A stretch of 62,292 bases of DNA from Streptomyces triticagri (GCF_003429565.1 NZ_QUAK01000122.1:1-62292); one strand, 5' to 3'; shown: positions 25,252 to 32,957, counted from the stretch's first letter. Program-made: numbers and translations. The notes: generated by a model from the letters alone, not told the origin.

Positions 25252-26286
25252 TCAGGCCTTGCTGTTGCGCGCCAGCGAGAGGGCGTACTCCGGCCACCAG
25301 CGCCCGGCCTGCGGCCCGCCGCGGCAGGCGCCGTCGGACTCGCCCGGCCGCTTGATCCACAGATACGCGTCGACCAGCGGGTCGCCGGTGTCCGTGCTGG
25401 GCCTGGCGCCGAGCGCGCGGCCCGGCGGATTGCACCAGGCCTCGCCCGGGGCGCCGGACAGCGGCCCGTTGCCGTTGCGGCTGGTGTCGATCACGAAGTG
25501 CTTGTCGCCGACCAGCTTGGAGAGTTGCCGGCCGTACTCCTTGTTCGTCGCGTCGAGCTGGAAGTTGGAGACGTTCAGGGCGAAGCCGTCGGCCTTGGCC
25601 AGGCCCGCCTGCCACAGCGGCTGGGCCAGTTTCCCGGGGTCGGTGATCCAGGCCGGGTTGCCGGCGTCCAGATACACCTTGACGTTCGGCTGCTTCTTCA
25701 GCCGGTCGACGGCCTCCGACATCAGCCGGAAGCGCTGCTCGTGGTACTCGGCCGGTGTGCAGCCGTCCGCCACGTGCGGCAGCGCGTCCGGCTCCAGGAT
25801 CACCAGGGCCTTGGCGTCCTCGATGTTGTCGGCGAAGGCACCGATCCACTGCCGGTAGAACTCCTCGCTGGTCGCTCCGCCGGCCGAGTGCTGACCGCAG
25901 TCACGGTGCGGGATGTTGTACGCGACGAGCACCGCGGTGCGGCCGGTCTTCGAGGCGCCCTCACGGGCCGCCTTGATCGCGGGACCGGGGTCGTCCCCGG
26001 CCGGCCACACCGCGCTCGGCTGGTCGGCGATGCGCCGGATCAGCTCGGCGTCCTCGGTGCGGCCGTCCGCCTTCCACTGCTTCACCTGCTGGGCGGCCGC
26101 GCTGTCCGGGTCGACCCAGAACGGTGACTGCGGTGGTCCCGAGGCCTCGCCCACGGCTGCGGCCTGCTCGGCGTCCCTGGGATTCGGCTGCTCCTCGGCC
26201 GAGCAGCCGAGGGCGAGAGTGAGAAGGGCGCATGCGGAGACCACGACGGTCCCACGGCGGTGCGAACGGAAGAAGCGGGCGGTCAT
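25252..26286 (-). CDS. GH6 family cellulase lipoprotein
   Basis: 344 aa. The signal peptide ends in a lipobox (LTLALGC at about residue 28), so the enzyme should be anchored outside the membrane. Both GH6 signatures are present: VLVAYNIPHRDCGQHSAGG, whose Asp in HRDC is the expected proton donor, and ALVILEPDALPH. The WCNPPGRALG and LWIKRPGESDG blocks also match. The length suits a catalytic domain alone, with no cellulose-binding module. It should hydrolyse beta-1,4-glucan. Beside a cellulose-synthase-like gene it is more likely to trim the cell's own polymer than to feed on plant matter, though that is inference. AAGGGGG lies 6 nt before the ATG. Confidence 0.92.
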   Translation of the reverse strand: MTARFFRSHRRGTVVVSACALLTLALGCSAEEQPNPRDAEQAAAVGEASGPPQSPFWVDPDSAAAQQVKQWKADGRTEDAELIRRIADQPSAVWPAGDDPGPAIKAAREGASKTGRTAVLVAYNIPHRDCGQHSAGGATSEEFYRQWIGAFADNIEDAKALVILEPDALPHVADGCTPAEYHEQRFRLMSEAVDRLKKQPNVKVYLDAGNPAWITDPGKLAQPLWQAGLAKADGFALNVSNFQLDATNKEYGRQLSKLVGDKHFVIDTSRNGNGPLSGAPGEAWCNPPGRALGARPSTDTGDPLVDAYLWIKRPGESDGACRGGPQAGRWWPEYALSLARNSKA

Positions 26287-26310
26287 GCGGCCCCCTTGGG
26301 CGACGGCGCG

Positions 26311-26346
26311 CGGCTGGAACGCACGGCTGGAACGTGCGGCTGGAAC
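26311..26346 (-). repeat. Three 13-bp direct repeats in the cellulase leader
   Basis: CGGCTGGAAC begins at 26311, 26324 and 26337, exactly 13 bp apart (GTTCCAGCCG in the sense of the GH6 mRNA). The array lies 25-60 nt upstream of the GH6 ATG, downstream of a possible -10 (TAACGCT), so it would be transcribed. It may bind a regulator or form a leader structure. Confidence 0.6.
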
Positions 26347-26409
26347 CGGACAAGCGTTACATGTCGGTCACAGTCCGCGCTCGTCGTGACACTGCTGGTC
26401 AGCGGCCTC

Positions 26410-27414
26410 TCAGTCGCGGCCGGTGCCCGAACTGCCGCCGGTCGCAAGGGCGATGCCGAGCGCGGTGCGTTCGTACAGAACCTCGTGCCCGTACCTCCGT
26501 GAGGTGAGCAGACCCGCCGACCGGAGGACCTGCAGATGGCCGGAGACGGAGGACAGCGCAAGGCCGAGGCGCCGGGCGAGAGCGCTGGTGCCGGCCGGCT
26601 CGTCGAGGGCGCAGAGCACGTCCGCCCTGGTCCGGCCGAGCAATCGGGCCAGCGCGTCCGGTGCGACATCGGGCGTCGCCGTCCACAGGCTGCCGATGCC
26701 GCGCGCCGGATAGATCACGGCCGGCTGCCAGGGCGGCTCGTACCCGCTGACCACATTCGGCCAGGCGAAGACGCTCGGCATCAGGACGAGCCCCTGGCCG
26801 CCCAGCACCCGCTCGTGGTGTGCCGCCGGGCCCGCGATCGTCAGCGTCGAGTCCGTCCAGCTCAGTCGCGGGCTCAGCTCGCCGACCACCCGCTCGAAGC
26901 CCACCTGCGCCAGGCGCCGCGAGTGGTACGCCACGTCCGCCGCGAGCAGCGCCCGCAGCCGCGGCCACTCCGGCTCGACCAGCAGCCGCCAGGTCTTCTC
27001 GAGCAGATCGGCCAGATCCCGCACCGCCTGCTCCGGGTCCGCGAGCATCGCCCGGCCGGTCGCCGAATCGAGCGCTCCCGGGGTGTCGGCGAGCGCCAGG
27101 CGGATGTCGGTGTGCGCCGCATCGGCCGGCGTCGCGCGCACCCGCGCGATCTCCTCCTCGAAGGACGGCTCGGGACCGGCCGGCGCCAGACAGAAGAAGT
27201 CCGGGGCGTACCCGCGCTGCGGCATGAGCAGCCACAGCGGCCGCAGATCCAGCCCGGCCGCCGCCTCCCTGATCCGCCGCAGCCACGCCTTGTGGTACCC
27301 GTACCGCTCGGGCCGGGACAGCATGCGGACCGCTTCCTGCGTCTCCCACAGCGGCGACACCGCGAAGCGGCAGCGGAGCAAGTCCTCCGGTCCGAAGTGC
27401 AGCCGATTGGCCAC
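26410..27414 (-). CDS. ArsR-like winged-helix regulator (DUF5937 type)
   Basis: 334 aa. Residues 1-240 are a long N-terminal ligand or dimerisation domain (ANRLHFGPEDLLRCRFAVSPLWET, later VLMPSVFAWPNVVSGYEPPWQPAVIYPARG). The C-terminus is an ArsR-type winged helix, ALARLLGRTRADVLCALDEPAGTSALARRLGLALSSVSGHLQVLRSAGLLTSRRYGHEVLYERT. This architecture is common in actinobacteria. I start at the GTG giving VANRLHFG, with AAGGGAG 8 nt upstream. It is divergent from an MFS exporter with an inverted repeat between them, so it probably represses that gene. Confidence 0.87.
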   Translation of the reverse strand: MANRLHFGPEDLLRCRFAVSPLWETQEAVRMLSRPERYGYHKAWLRRIREAAAGLDLRPLWLLMPQRGYAPDFFCLAPAGPEPSFEEEIARVRATPADAAHTDIRLALADTPGALDSATGRAMLADPEQAVRDLADLLEKTWRLLVEPEWPRLRALLAADVAYHSRRLAQVGFERVVGELSPRLSWTDSTLTIAGPAAHHERVLGGQGLVLMPSVFAWPNVVSGYEPPWQPAVIYPARGIGSLWTATPDVAPDALARLLGRTRADVLCALDEPAGTSALARRLGLALSSVSGHLQVLRSAGLLTSRRYGHEVLYERTALGIALATGGSSGTGRD

Positions 27415-27471
27415 CGCCGTCTCCCTTCCTGCGCCCGGCCACCCTGCCCTCCAGGACGCCGGCCGCCCACC

Positions 27472-27495
27472 GAGTTTCGGCTCAGGACGAAACTC
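27472..27495. promoter_or_regulatory. Inverted repeat operator, regulator/MFS promoter region
   Basis: GAGTTTCG (27472-27479) and CGAAACTC (27488-27495) form perfect 8-bp arms around an 8-bp spacer, between the divergent winged-helix regulator and MFS genes, 36 nt before the MFS ATG. It is a likely binding site for the regulator. Confidence 0.55.
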
Positions 27496-27531
27496 TGGAG
27501 CCCACGGATCGCCGCAGCCACGCTCGTCCCC

Positions 27532-28794
27532 ATGCCGCCGACCGCATCCCACCCCCGGGGCTACCGGCCCGTGTTCGCCGTGCGCGAGTTCCGCGCCGTC
27601 TTCGCCGCGCATCTCCTCTCGCTGCTCGGCGTCGTCGTCTGCGAGCTCGCCCTGACCGTGCTCGTCCACGACCTCACCGGGTCACCCCTACTCAGCGCGC
27701 TCACCTTCGCGCTCGGCTTCCTGCCGTACGTCGTCGGCGGCACCCTCTTCGCGGGCGTCGCCGACCGCTACCCCGCCCGCCGGGTCCTGGTCGTCTGCGA
27801 TCTGCTCTGCGCCGGCTGCATCGCCGTGATGGTGCTGCCCGGCACTCCGGTCGCCGGCCTGCTCGCCCTGCGCTGCCTGGTGGCGGGCATCTCGCCGGTC
27901 TTCACCGGTACGCGGACGGCGGCGCTCACGGACATCCTCGGCGAGGGCGAACTCTTCGTGCTCGGCCGCTCGTTGCTGCGGATCGTCTCGCAGAGCGCCG
28001 TGCTCGCCGGCTTCGGACTCGGCGGACTGCTGCTCACCGTGGTCGCGCCGCGCGGCGCCCTCGGCATCACCCTCGTCACCTTCCTCTGCTCGGCCACGCT
28101 GCTTCGCTGCGGCACCCGGCGCCGGCCGGCCCGCGCCCGTACCGCGGACGACGGAGCGCTGCTGCGGTCCTCGCTGTCCGGTGCCCGGCAGCTGTTCGGC
28201 GACCGGCGGGTGCGCGTCCTGATGCTGTTGTTCTGGGTGCAGCCGATGTTCGTGGTCGCGCCGGAGGCGCTGGCCGCCCCGTACGCGGACGCCATCGGGG
28301 CCGGGCCGGCGGCGATCGGTCTGCTGATGTGCGCGATGCCGGTCGGGCACATCGCCGCCGAGCTGTTCGCCGGCTCGCGCCTGAGTCCGCGCACCCGCTC
28401 ACGCATCGTGCTCCCGCTCGCGGGCGCCGGACTGCTGCCCTTCCTGCTGTACGCCGCCCGGCCCGGCCTGGCGTTCGCCCTCGTCCTGCTCACCCTCGCG
28501 GGCGCGGCGGCGGCGTACGGGATCGGGCTCGACCGGTGGTTCGTGGCGGCGGTGCCCGAGGAGCTCAAGGGGCGGGCGATGACGCTGATGACCGCCGGCC
28601 TGATGACCGTGCAGGGCATCGGGATGGCCCTGGCCGGTCTGGCCGCGGAGTTCGTCCCCGTACATCTGACACTGGCCGGGGCGGGAGCCCTCGGCACGCT
28701 GTGTGCGCTCTGTCTGGTCCTGGAGGCCCGCCGTGCGGGAGCCGTGCCGGCCGGCCGCGAGAGCGGCGGCGACCGAACTGCGAGACGGGGCTGA
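27532..28794 (+). CDS. MFS transporter
   Basis: 420 aa with about 12 membrane helices. It begins FREFRAVFAAHLLSLLGVVVCELALTVLVHDLTGSPLLSALTF and carries the loop 2-3 motif GGTLFAGVADRYPARRVLV, as in actinobacterial drug exporters of the ENTS/MFS_3 type. VPEELKGRAMTLMTAGLMTVQGIGMALAGL near the C-terminus is also characteristic. The substrate is unknown; the divergent ArsR-like regulator suggests an inducible efflux function. The start ATG has only a weak ribosome-binding site. Confidence 0.9.
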   Translation: MPPTASHPRGYRPVFAVREFRAVFAAHLLSLLGVVVCELALTVLVHDLTGSPLLSALTFALGFLPYVVGGTLFAGVADRYPARRVLVVCDLLCAGCIAVMVLPGTPVAGLLALRCLVAGISPVFTGTRTAALTDILGEGELFVLGRSLLRIVSQSAVLAGFGLGGLLLTVVAPRGALGITLVTFLCSATLLRCGTRRRPARARTADDGALLRSSLSGARQLFGDRRVRVLMLLFWVQPMFVVAPEALAAPYADAIGAGPAAIGLLMCAMPVGHIAAELFAGSRLSPRTRSRIVLPLAGAGLLPFLLYAARPGLAFALVLLTLAGAAAAYGIGLDRWFVAAVPEELKGRAMTLMTAGLMTVQGIGMALAGLAAEFVPVHLTLAGAGALGTLCALCLVLEARRAGAVPAGRESGGDRTARRG

Positions 28795-28822
28795 CCGACA
28801 TATGACCGACCGGTAGGGTCGG
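28791..28822 (+). promoter_or_regulatory. Promoter and operator of the MarR gene, leaderless
   Basis: CTGACC (28791-28796), a 17-bp spacer and TAGGGT (28814-28819) lie 7 nt before the GTG. CCGACC (28806-28811) and GGTCGG (28817-28822) form an inverted repeat that overlaps the -10, as expected for autorepression. The -35 overlaps the MFS stop codon. Confidence 0.6.
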
Positions 28823-28826
28823 CCCC

Positions 28827-29336
28827 GTGCCGAAGCCGCTCAGCCTCCCCTTCGACCCCATCGCCCGAGCCGACGAACTGTGGCAGCAGCGGTGGGGAGC
28901 CGTGCCCTCGATGGCCGCGATCACCTCGATCATGCGCGCCCATCAGATCCTGCTCGCCGAGGTCGACGCGACGGTCAAGCCGTACGGTCTGACCTTCGCC
29001 CGCTACGAGGCGCTGGTCCTGCTCACCTTCTCCAAGTCCGGCGAGCTCCCCATGTCCAAGATCGGCGAGCGTCTGATGGTGCACCCCACCTCGGTCACGA
29101 ACACGGTGGACCGCCTGGTGAAGTCCGGCCTGGTCGACAAGCGCCCGAATCCGAACGACGGCCGCGGCACCCTGGCCACCATCACCGACAAGGGCCGCGA
29201 GGTCGTCGACGCGGCGACCGCCGACCTGATGGCGATGGACTTCGGCCTCGGGGCGTACGACGCGGAGGAGTGCGGGGAGATCTTCGCGATGCTGCGGCCG
29301 CTGCGGGTGGCGGCCCACGACTTCGACGAGGCCTGA
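28827..29336 (+). CDS. MarR-family transcriptional regulator
   Basis: 169 aa, GTG start. The winged helix lies at about residues 55-125: FARYEALVLLTFSKSGELPMSKIGERLMVHPTSVTNTVDRLVKSGLVDKRPNPNDGRGTLATITDKG. Helices at both ends make the dimer interface. There is no Shine-Dalgarno, but an apt -35/-10 pair places transcription start on the GTG. In S. coelicolor the syntenic gene is near SCO5413, close to icmA. Its targets are unknown; the operator over its own promoter supports self-control. Confidence 0.91.
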   Translation: MPKPLSLPFDPIARADELWQQRWGAVPSMAAITSIMRAHQILLAEVDATVKPYGLTFARYEALVLLTFSKSGELPMSKIGERLMVHPTSVTNTVDRLVKSGLVDKRPNPNDGRGTLATITDKGREVVDAATADLMAMDFGLGAYDAEECGEIFAMLRPLRVAAHDFDEA

Positions 29337-29408
29337 GCGACGGGACGGCCGCCGGCAGCGTCCGACCCGGCCGAAGATCGCCCGATCCGCCCGGTTACGC
29401 TCGACGGC

Positions 29409-29747
29409 ATGAAACGCAGCGTCCTGACCCGCTACCGCGTGATGGCCTACGTCACCGGCGTCCTGCTGATCCTCCTGGTCCTCGGCATGATCGCCAAGTA
29501 CCTCCTGGACGTGGACGGCGCGGCCGACTTCACCCGGGTCGTCAGCATCGCGCACGGCTGGCTGTACGTCGTGTACCTGGTGATGGCCTTCGACGTCGGC
29601 TCCAAGGCGAAGCTTCCGGTGGCCCGCCAGCTGTGGGTGCTGATCGCCGGGACCATTCCGACCGCGGCCTTCTTCGTCGAGCGCAAGCTGTCGCGGGAGC
29701 TGGAACCGCTGGTCACGGACGGTTCGACGGCGACAGCCAAGGCGTAA
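29409..29747 (+). CDS. DUF3817 membrane protein B
   Basis: 112 aa with three predicted helices (about residues 9-29, 42-62 and 72-90). The conserved SIAHGWLYVVYLVMAFDVGSKAKLPVARQLW and GTIPTAAFFVERKL blocks define DUF3817. TACGCT lies exactly 7 nt before the ATG and no ribosome-binding site is visible, so it may be leaderless. It is a paralogue of the gene at 22292-22636 but lies in a different context (MarR, icmA). Confidence 0.9.
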   Translation: MKRSVLTRYRVMAYVTGVLLILLVLGMIAKYLLDVDGAADFTRVVSIAHGWLYVVYLVMAFDVGSKAKLPVARQLWVLIAGTIPTAAFFVERKLSRELEPLVTDGSTATAKA

Positions 29748-29800
29748 CAGCTCCCCGGGCGGCGAGTCGTGCGGAGAACTCGCCGCCGTCCGCCATCGAC

Positions 29801-29824
29801 ATTTACTAGGACGTCCAAGTAAAT
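29801..29824. promoter_or_regulatory. 24-bp near-perfect palindrome before icmA
   Basis: ATTTACTAGGAC followed by GTCCAAGTAAAT: all positions are symmetric except one pair (22 of 24). The centre is GGACGTCC. It ends 9 nt before the icmA ATG, over the expected promoter or leader, and is strikingly AT-rich for this genome. It is a candidate operator for a dimeric regulator, perhaps a TetR-type acyl-CoA sensor. I recall similar TAGGACGTCC sequences before other Streptomyces mutase genes but cannot check that here. Confidence 0.8.
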
Positions 29825-29832
29825 TCGAAGGT

Positions 29833-31533
29833 ATGGACGCTCACGCCATCGAAGAAGGCCGCCGCCGCTGGCAGGACCGGTTCGACGCCGCACGCAAGCG
29901 CGACGCGGACTTCTCCACGCTCTCCGGCGATCCCGTCGAGCCGGTCTACGGGCCGCGGGACGGTGATACGTACGAGGGCTTCGAGCGCATCGGCTGGCCC
30001 GGGGAGTACCCCTTCACCCGCGGCCTGCACCCGACCGGCTACCGCGGCCGTACCTGGACCATCCGCCAGTTCGCCGGCTTCGGGAACGCGGAGCAGACCA
30101 ACGAGCGCTACCGCACCATCCTGGCGAACGGCGGCGGCGGACTCTCCGTGGCCTTCGACATGCCGACCCTGATGGGCCGCGACTCCGACGACCCCCGCTC
30201 GCTCGGCGAGGTCGGGCACTGCGGCGTCGCCATCGACTCGGCCGCCGACATGGAGGTCCTGTTCAAGGACATCCCGCTCGCGGACGTCACCACCTCGATG
30301 ACGATCTCCGGCCCGGCCGTCCCCGTCTTCTGCATGTACCTGGTCGCCGCCGAGCGCCAGGGCGTCGACCCGGGCGTGCTCAACGGCACACTGCAGACCG
30401 ACATCTTCAAGGAGTACATCGCGCAGAAGGAGTGGCTCTTCGGCCCCGAGCCGCATCTGCGCCTGATCGGCGACCTGATGGAGTACTGCGCCCGGGACAT
30501 CCCGGCGTACAAGCCGCTCTCGGTCTCCGGCTACCACATCCGCGAGGCCGGCTCCACGGCCGCGCAGGAGCTCGCGTACACCCTCGCGGACGGCTTCGGA
30601 TACGTGGAGCTCGGGCTCTCCCGCGGGCTGGACGTGGACGTCTTCGCGCCCGGCCTCAGCTTCTTCTTCGACGCGCACGTGGATTTCTTCGAGGAGATCG
30701 CCAAGTTCCGTGCCGCGCGCAGGATCTGGGCACGCTGGCTGCGGGACGTCTACGGCGCGAGGACCGACAAGGCGCAGTGGCTGCGCTTCCACACCCAGAC
30801 GGCCGGCGTCTCGCTCACCGCCCAGCAGCCGTACAACAACGTGGTCCGTACCGCCGTGGAGGCACTCGCCGCGGTACTCGGCGGCACCAACTCGCTGCAC
30901 ACCAACGCCCTGGACGAGACCCTCGCGCTGCCCAGCGAGCAGGCCGCGGAGATCGCGCTGCGCACCCAGCAGGTCCTGATGGAGGAGACCGGGGTGGCCA
31001 ATGTGGCGGATCCGCTCGGCGGTTCCTGGTACATCGAGCAGCTGACCGACCGCATCGAGGCGGACGCGGAGCGGATCTTCGAGCAGATCAAGGAGCGCGG
31101 GCTGCGGGCCCACCCGGACGGCAAGCACCCCGTCGGGCCGATCACTTCAGGGATCCTGCGCGGCATCGAGGACGGCTGGTTCACCGGCGAGATCGCCGAG
31201 GCCGCCTTCCAGTACCAACAGGCCCTGGAGAAGGGCGACAAGCGGGTCGTCGGGGTCAATGTGCACCACGGCTCGGTCACCGGCGACCTGGAGATCCTGC
31301 GGGTCAGCCACGAGGTGGAGCGCGAGCAGGTGCGCGTCCTCGCCGACCGCAAGTCCGGCCGGGACGAGGCGCGCGTACGGACCTGTCTGGACGCGATGCT
31401 GACGGCCGCCCGCGAGGGGGCGAACATGATCGCCCCGATGCTGGACGCGGTCCGCGCCGAGGCGACCCTCGGCGAGATCTGCGACGTACTGCGCGACGAG
31501 TGGGGCGTGTACACGGAGCCGGCGGGCTTCTGA
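29833..31533 (+). CDS. icmA: Isobutyryl-CoA mutase large subunit IcmA
   Basis: 566 aa, the length of S. cinnamonensis IcmA. With the separate small subunit IcmB and adenosylcobalamin it interconverts isobutyryl-CoA and n-butyryl-CoA, feeding valine-derived carbon into polyketides and lipids. The residues that separate this enzyme from methylmalonyl-CoA mutase are both of the ICM kind: F80 (TIRQFAGFG, Tyr in MCM) and Q198 (EYIAQKEW, Arg in MCM). The protein has the TIM-barrel half only and no B12-binding DxHxxG domain, as expected for IcmA. icmB is not in this window. A 16-bp duplication spans its stop codon. Confidence 0.96.
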   Translation: MDAHAIEEGRRRWQDRFDAARKRDADFSTLSGDPVEPVYGPRDGDTYEGFERIGWPGEYPFTRGLHPTGYRGRTWTIRQFAGFGNAEQTNERYRTILANGGGGLSVAFDMPTLMGRDSDDPRSLGEVGHCGVAIDSAADMEVLFKDIPLADVTTSMTISGPAVPVFCMYLVAAERQGVDPGVLNGTLQTDIFKEYIAQKEWLFGPEPHLRLIGDLMEYCARDIPAYKPLSVSGYHIREAGSTAAQELAYTLADGFGYVELGLSRGLDVDVFAPGLSFFFDAHVDFFEEIAKFRAARRIWARWLRDVYGARTDKAQWLRFHTQTAGVSLTAQQPYNNVVRTAVEALAAVLGGTNSLHTNALDETLALPSEQAAEIALRTQQVLMEETGVANVADPLGGSWYIEQLTDRIEADAERIFEQIKERGLRAHPDGKHPVGPITSGILRGIEDGWFTGEIAEAAFQYQQALEKGDKRVVGVNVHHGSVTGDLEILRVSHEVEREQVRVLADRKSGRDEARVRTCLDAMLTAAREGANMIAPMLDAVRAEATLGEICDVLRDEWGVYTEPAGF

Positions 31534-31547
31534 GCCGGCGGGCTTCT
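31516..31547 (+). repeat. Exact 16-bp tandem duplication across the icmA stop
   Basis: GAGCCGGCGGGCTTCT occurs twice without change, at 31516-31531 and 31532-31547. The icmA TGA begins at the last base of the first copy. The second copy is followed by TGA in another frame. Confidence 0.9.
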
Positions 31548-31557
31548 GAACGGGGGT

Positions 31558-31588
31558 GTGGGCGGGGCCCGTTGCGTGCCCCGCCCAC
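31558..31588. terminator. Bidirectional terminator, icmA / DHFR-fold gene
   Basis: GTGGGCGGGGC (31558-31568) and GCCCCGCCCAC (31578-31588) make an 11-bp perfect stem with a 9-nt loop, between two convergent genes. Confidence 0.75.
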
Positions 31589-31599
31589 CCCGAAAGCCG

Positions 31600-32175
31600 T
31601 CAGTGCAGCACGTCGTACACGAGCTTCACGATGCCGTTGGAGTACGCCTCGGACTCGCGCAGGCGCAGGTTCTGCTGGTCCCGGTCGGCGCGGCCGAAGA
31701 TGCTCTTGCCCGCGCCGAGCAGCACGGGGAAGACCAGCAGGTTGTAGCGGTCGATCAGATCCGCGTCGGCAAGCCGCCGGGTCAGCTCGCCGCTGCCGTG
31801 GATGAAGACGGGACCGCCCTCGCCCTCCTTGAGCCGGGCCACGTCCTTCTCGGAGCGCAGTACGGTGATCTGCCCCCAGTCGCCGACGAGTTCGCCCTCG
31901 TCGAGCGTCGAGGAGACGACGTACTTCGGCAGGTCCTTGTACGCCGCGTGGTCCTCGGAGCCGGGCCAGACGGGCGCGAAGGCCTGGTAGCTGCGCCGCC
32001 CGAACATCAGGGCCGTGGTCTCGCTCAGTTCCTCGCCCTTCAGCGCGAAGGACTCCGGTACGAACTCGGTGCGGGCCACCCAGCCGCCGCTGCGGTGGCC
32101 CTCGACCGTGTCGCCGGGCGAGTCGCTCACCCCGTCGAGCGAGATGAATCCGGTGTGGACGAGCTCTCGTGCCAT
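31600..32175 (-). CDS. Dihydrofolate-reductase-fold protein (RibD C-terminal type)
   Basis: 191 aa. It matches the 'dihydrofolate reductase family protein' group: N-terminal VHTGFISLDGVSD, then LMFGRRSYQAFAPVWPG, YVVSSTLDEGELVGDWGQITVL and GPVFIHGSGELTRRLADADLIDRYNLLVFPVLLGAGKSIF. These enzymes bind NADPH, but most have no known substrate and are not true folate reductases. AAGGAG lies 5 nt before the ATG. It converges with icmA, sharing a terminator hairpin. Confidence 0.91.
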   Translation of the reverse strand: MARELVHTGFISLDGVSDSPGDTVEGHRSGGWVARTEFVPESFALKGEELSETTALMFGRRSYQAFAPVWPGSEDHAAYKDLPKYVVSSTLDEGELVGDWGQITVLRSEKDVARLKEGEGGPVFIHGSGELTRRLADADLIDRYNLLVFPVLLGAGKSIFGRADRDQQNLRLRESEAYSNGIVKLVYDVLH

Positions 32176-32301
32176 TGCGACTCCTTGCCGTGGATCGTCG
32201 TCCCGGCCGAGTCTGGCGACAGTGCGCCCGGCGCATCAAGAGCGGTGTGGAACAGGCCGGTTGAGCGGTCCTCAACGCTCGCGTCCGTGCAACGGACGGT
32301 C

Positions 32302-32934
32302 TCAGGCGATCCGGTCCGCGTCGAGGCCCCGCAGGCCGCCGAGCAGCAGCAGGGTGAAGCTGCGCGACCAGTCCGTGTCGACCGGTTCCGCGCTCACCAG
32401 GGAGCGGTGCACCACGGCGCCCGCGACCACGTCGAAGATGAGGTCCGCGGTGCGCGAGGCGGTGGCGGCGTCCTCCACGGGCAATTCGCCGCGGGCCTGG
32501 GCGCGCTGTCTGCCGAGCAGCACGAGGCGCTTCTGGCGGTCCACGATCGAGCGCCGGATACGGGTCCTCAGGGCCGGGTCACGGGTGGACTCGGCGACCA
32601 CGGCCATCAGTGCCGTACGGGCCTCGGGCCGGTCGAGCAGTTCCGCGAACTGCCGTACGACGCCCTCGACATCGGCCGCGAGGCTGCCCCGGTCGCTGAT
32701 CTCTAGCTCGTCGAAGAGGACGGCGACGGCGTCCACGACGAGTTCGCTCTTGTTCGCCCAGCGCCGGTAGAGGGTCGTCTTGGCGACGCCCGCGCGCAGG
32801 GCGACATCGCTCATCGTCAGCTTCGACCAGCCGAGGTCGACGAGCGCGGTCCGGGTCGCCTCCAGGATCGCGGCATCGGCCTCGGCGCTCCGGGGGCGTC
32901 CCGTCCGCCCGGAGCGCGGAGTTGTGCGGCACAT
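32302..32934 (-). CDS. TetR-family transcriptional regulator
   Basis: 210 aa. The N-terminal helix-turn-helix is clear (AEADAAILEATRTALVDLGWSKLTMSDVALRAGVAKTTLYRRWANKSELVVDAV). The C-terminal ligand domain is helical (LRTRIRRSIVDRQKRLVLLGRQRAQARGELPV). I choose the ATG of MCRTTPRSGRTG because TATGGT lies exactly 7 nt upstream, the spacing seen at other leaderless genes here; an ATG four codons earlier (MVSRMCRTT) is possible. A perfect palindrome overlaps this promoter. It probably represses itself; other targets are unknown. Confidence 0.9.
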   Translation of the reverse strand: MCRTTPRSGRTGRPRSAEADAAILEATRTALVDLGWSKLTMSDVALRAGVAKTTLYRRWANKSELVVDAVAVLFDELEISDRGSLAADVEGVVRQFAELLDRPEARTALMAVVAESTRDPALRTRIRRSIVDRQKRLVLLGRQRAQARGELPVEDAATASRTADLIFDVVAGAVVHRSLVSAEPVDTDWSRSFTLLLLGGLRGLDADRIA

Positions 32935-32941
32935 GCGGCTG

Positions 32942-32957
32942 ACCATACCGGCCGGTA
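32942..32957 (-). promoter_or_regulatory. TetR promoter and operator palindrome
   Basis: TACCGGCCGGTA (32946-32957) is a perfect 12-bp palindrome. It overlaps the -10-like TATGGT (32942-32947 on the minus strand) that lies 7 nt before the chosen TetR start. Confidence 0.6.
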
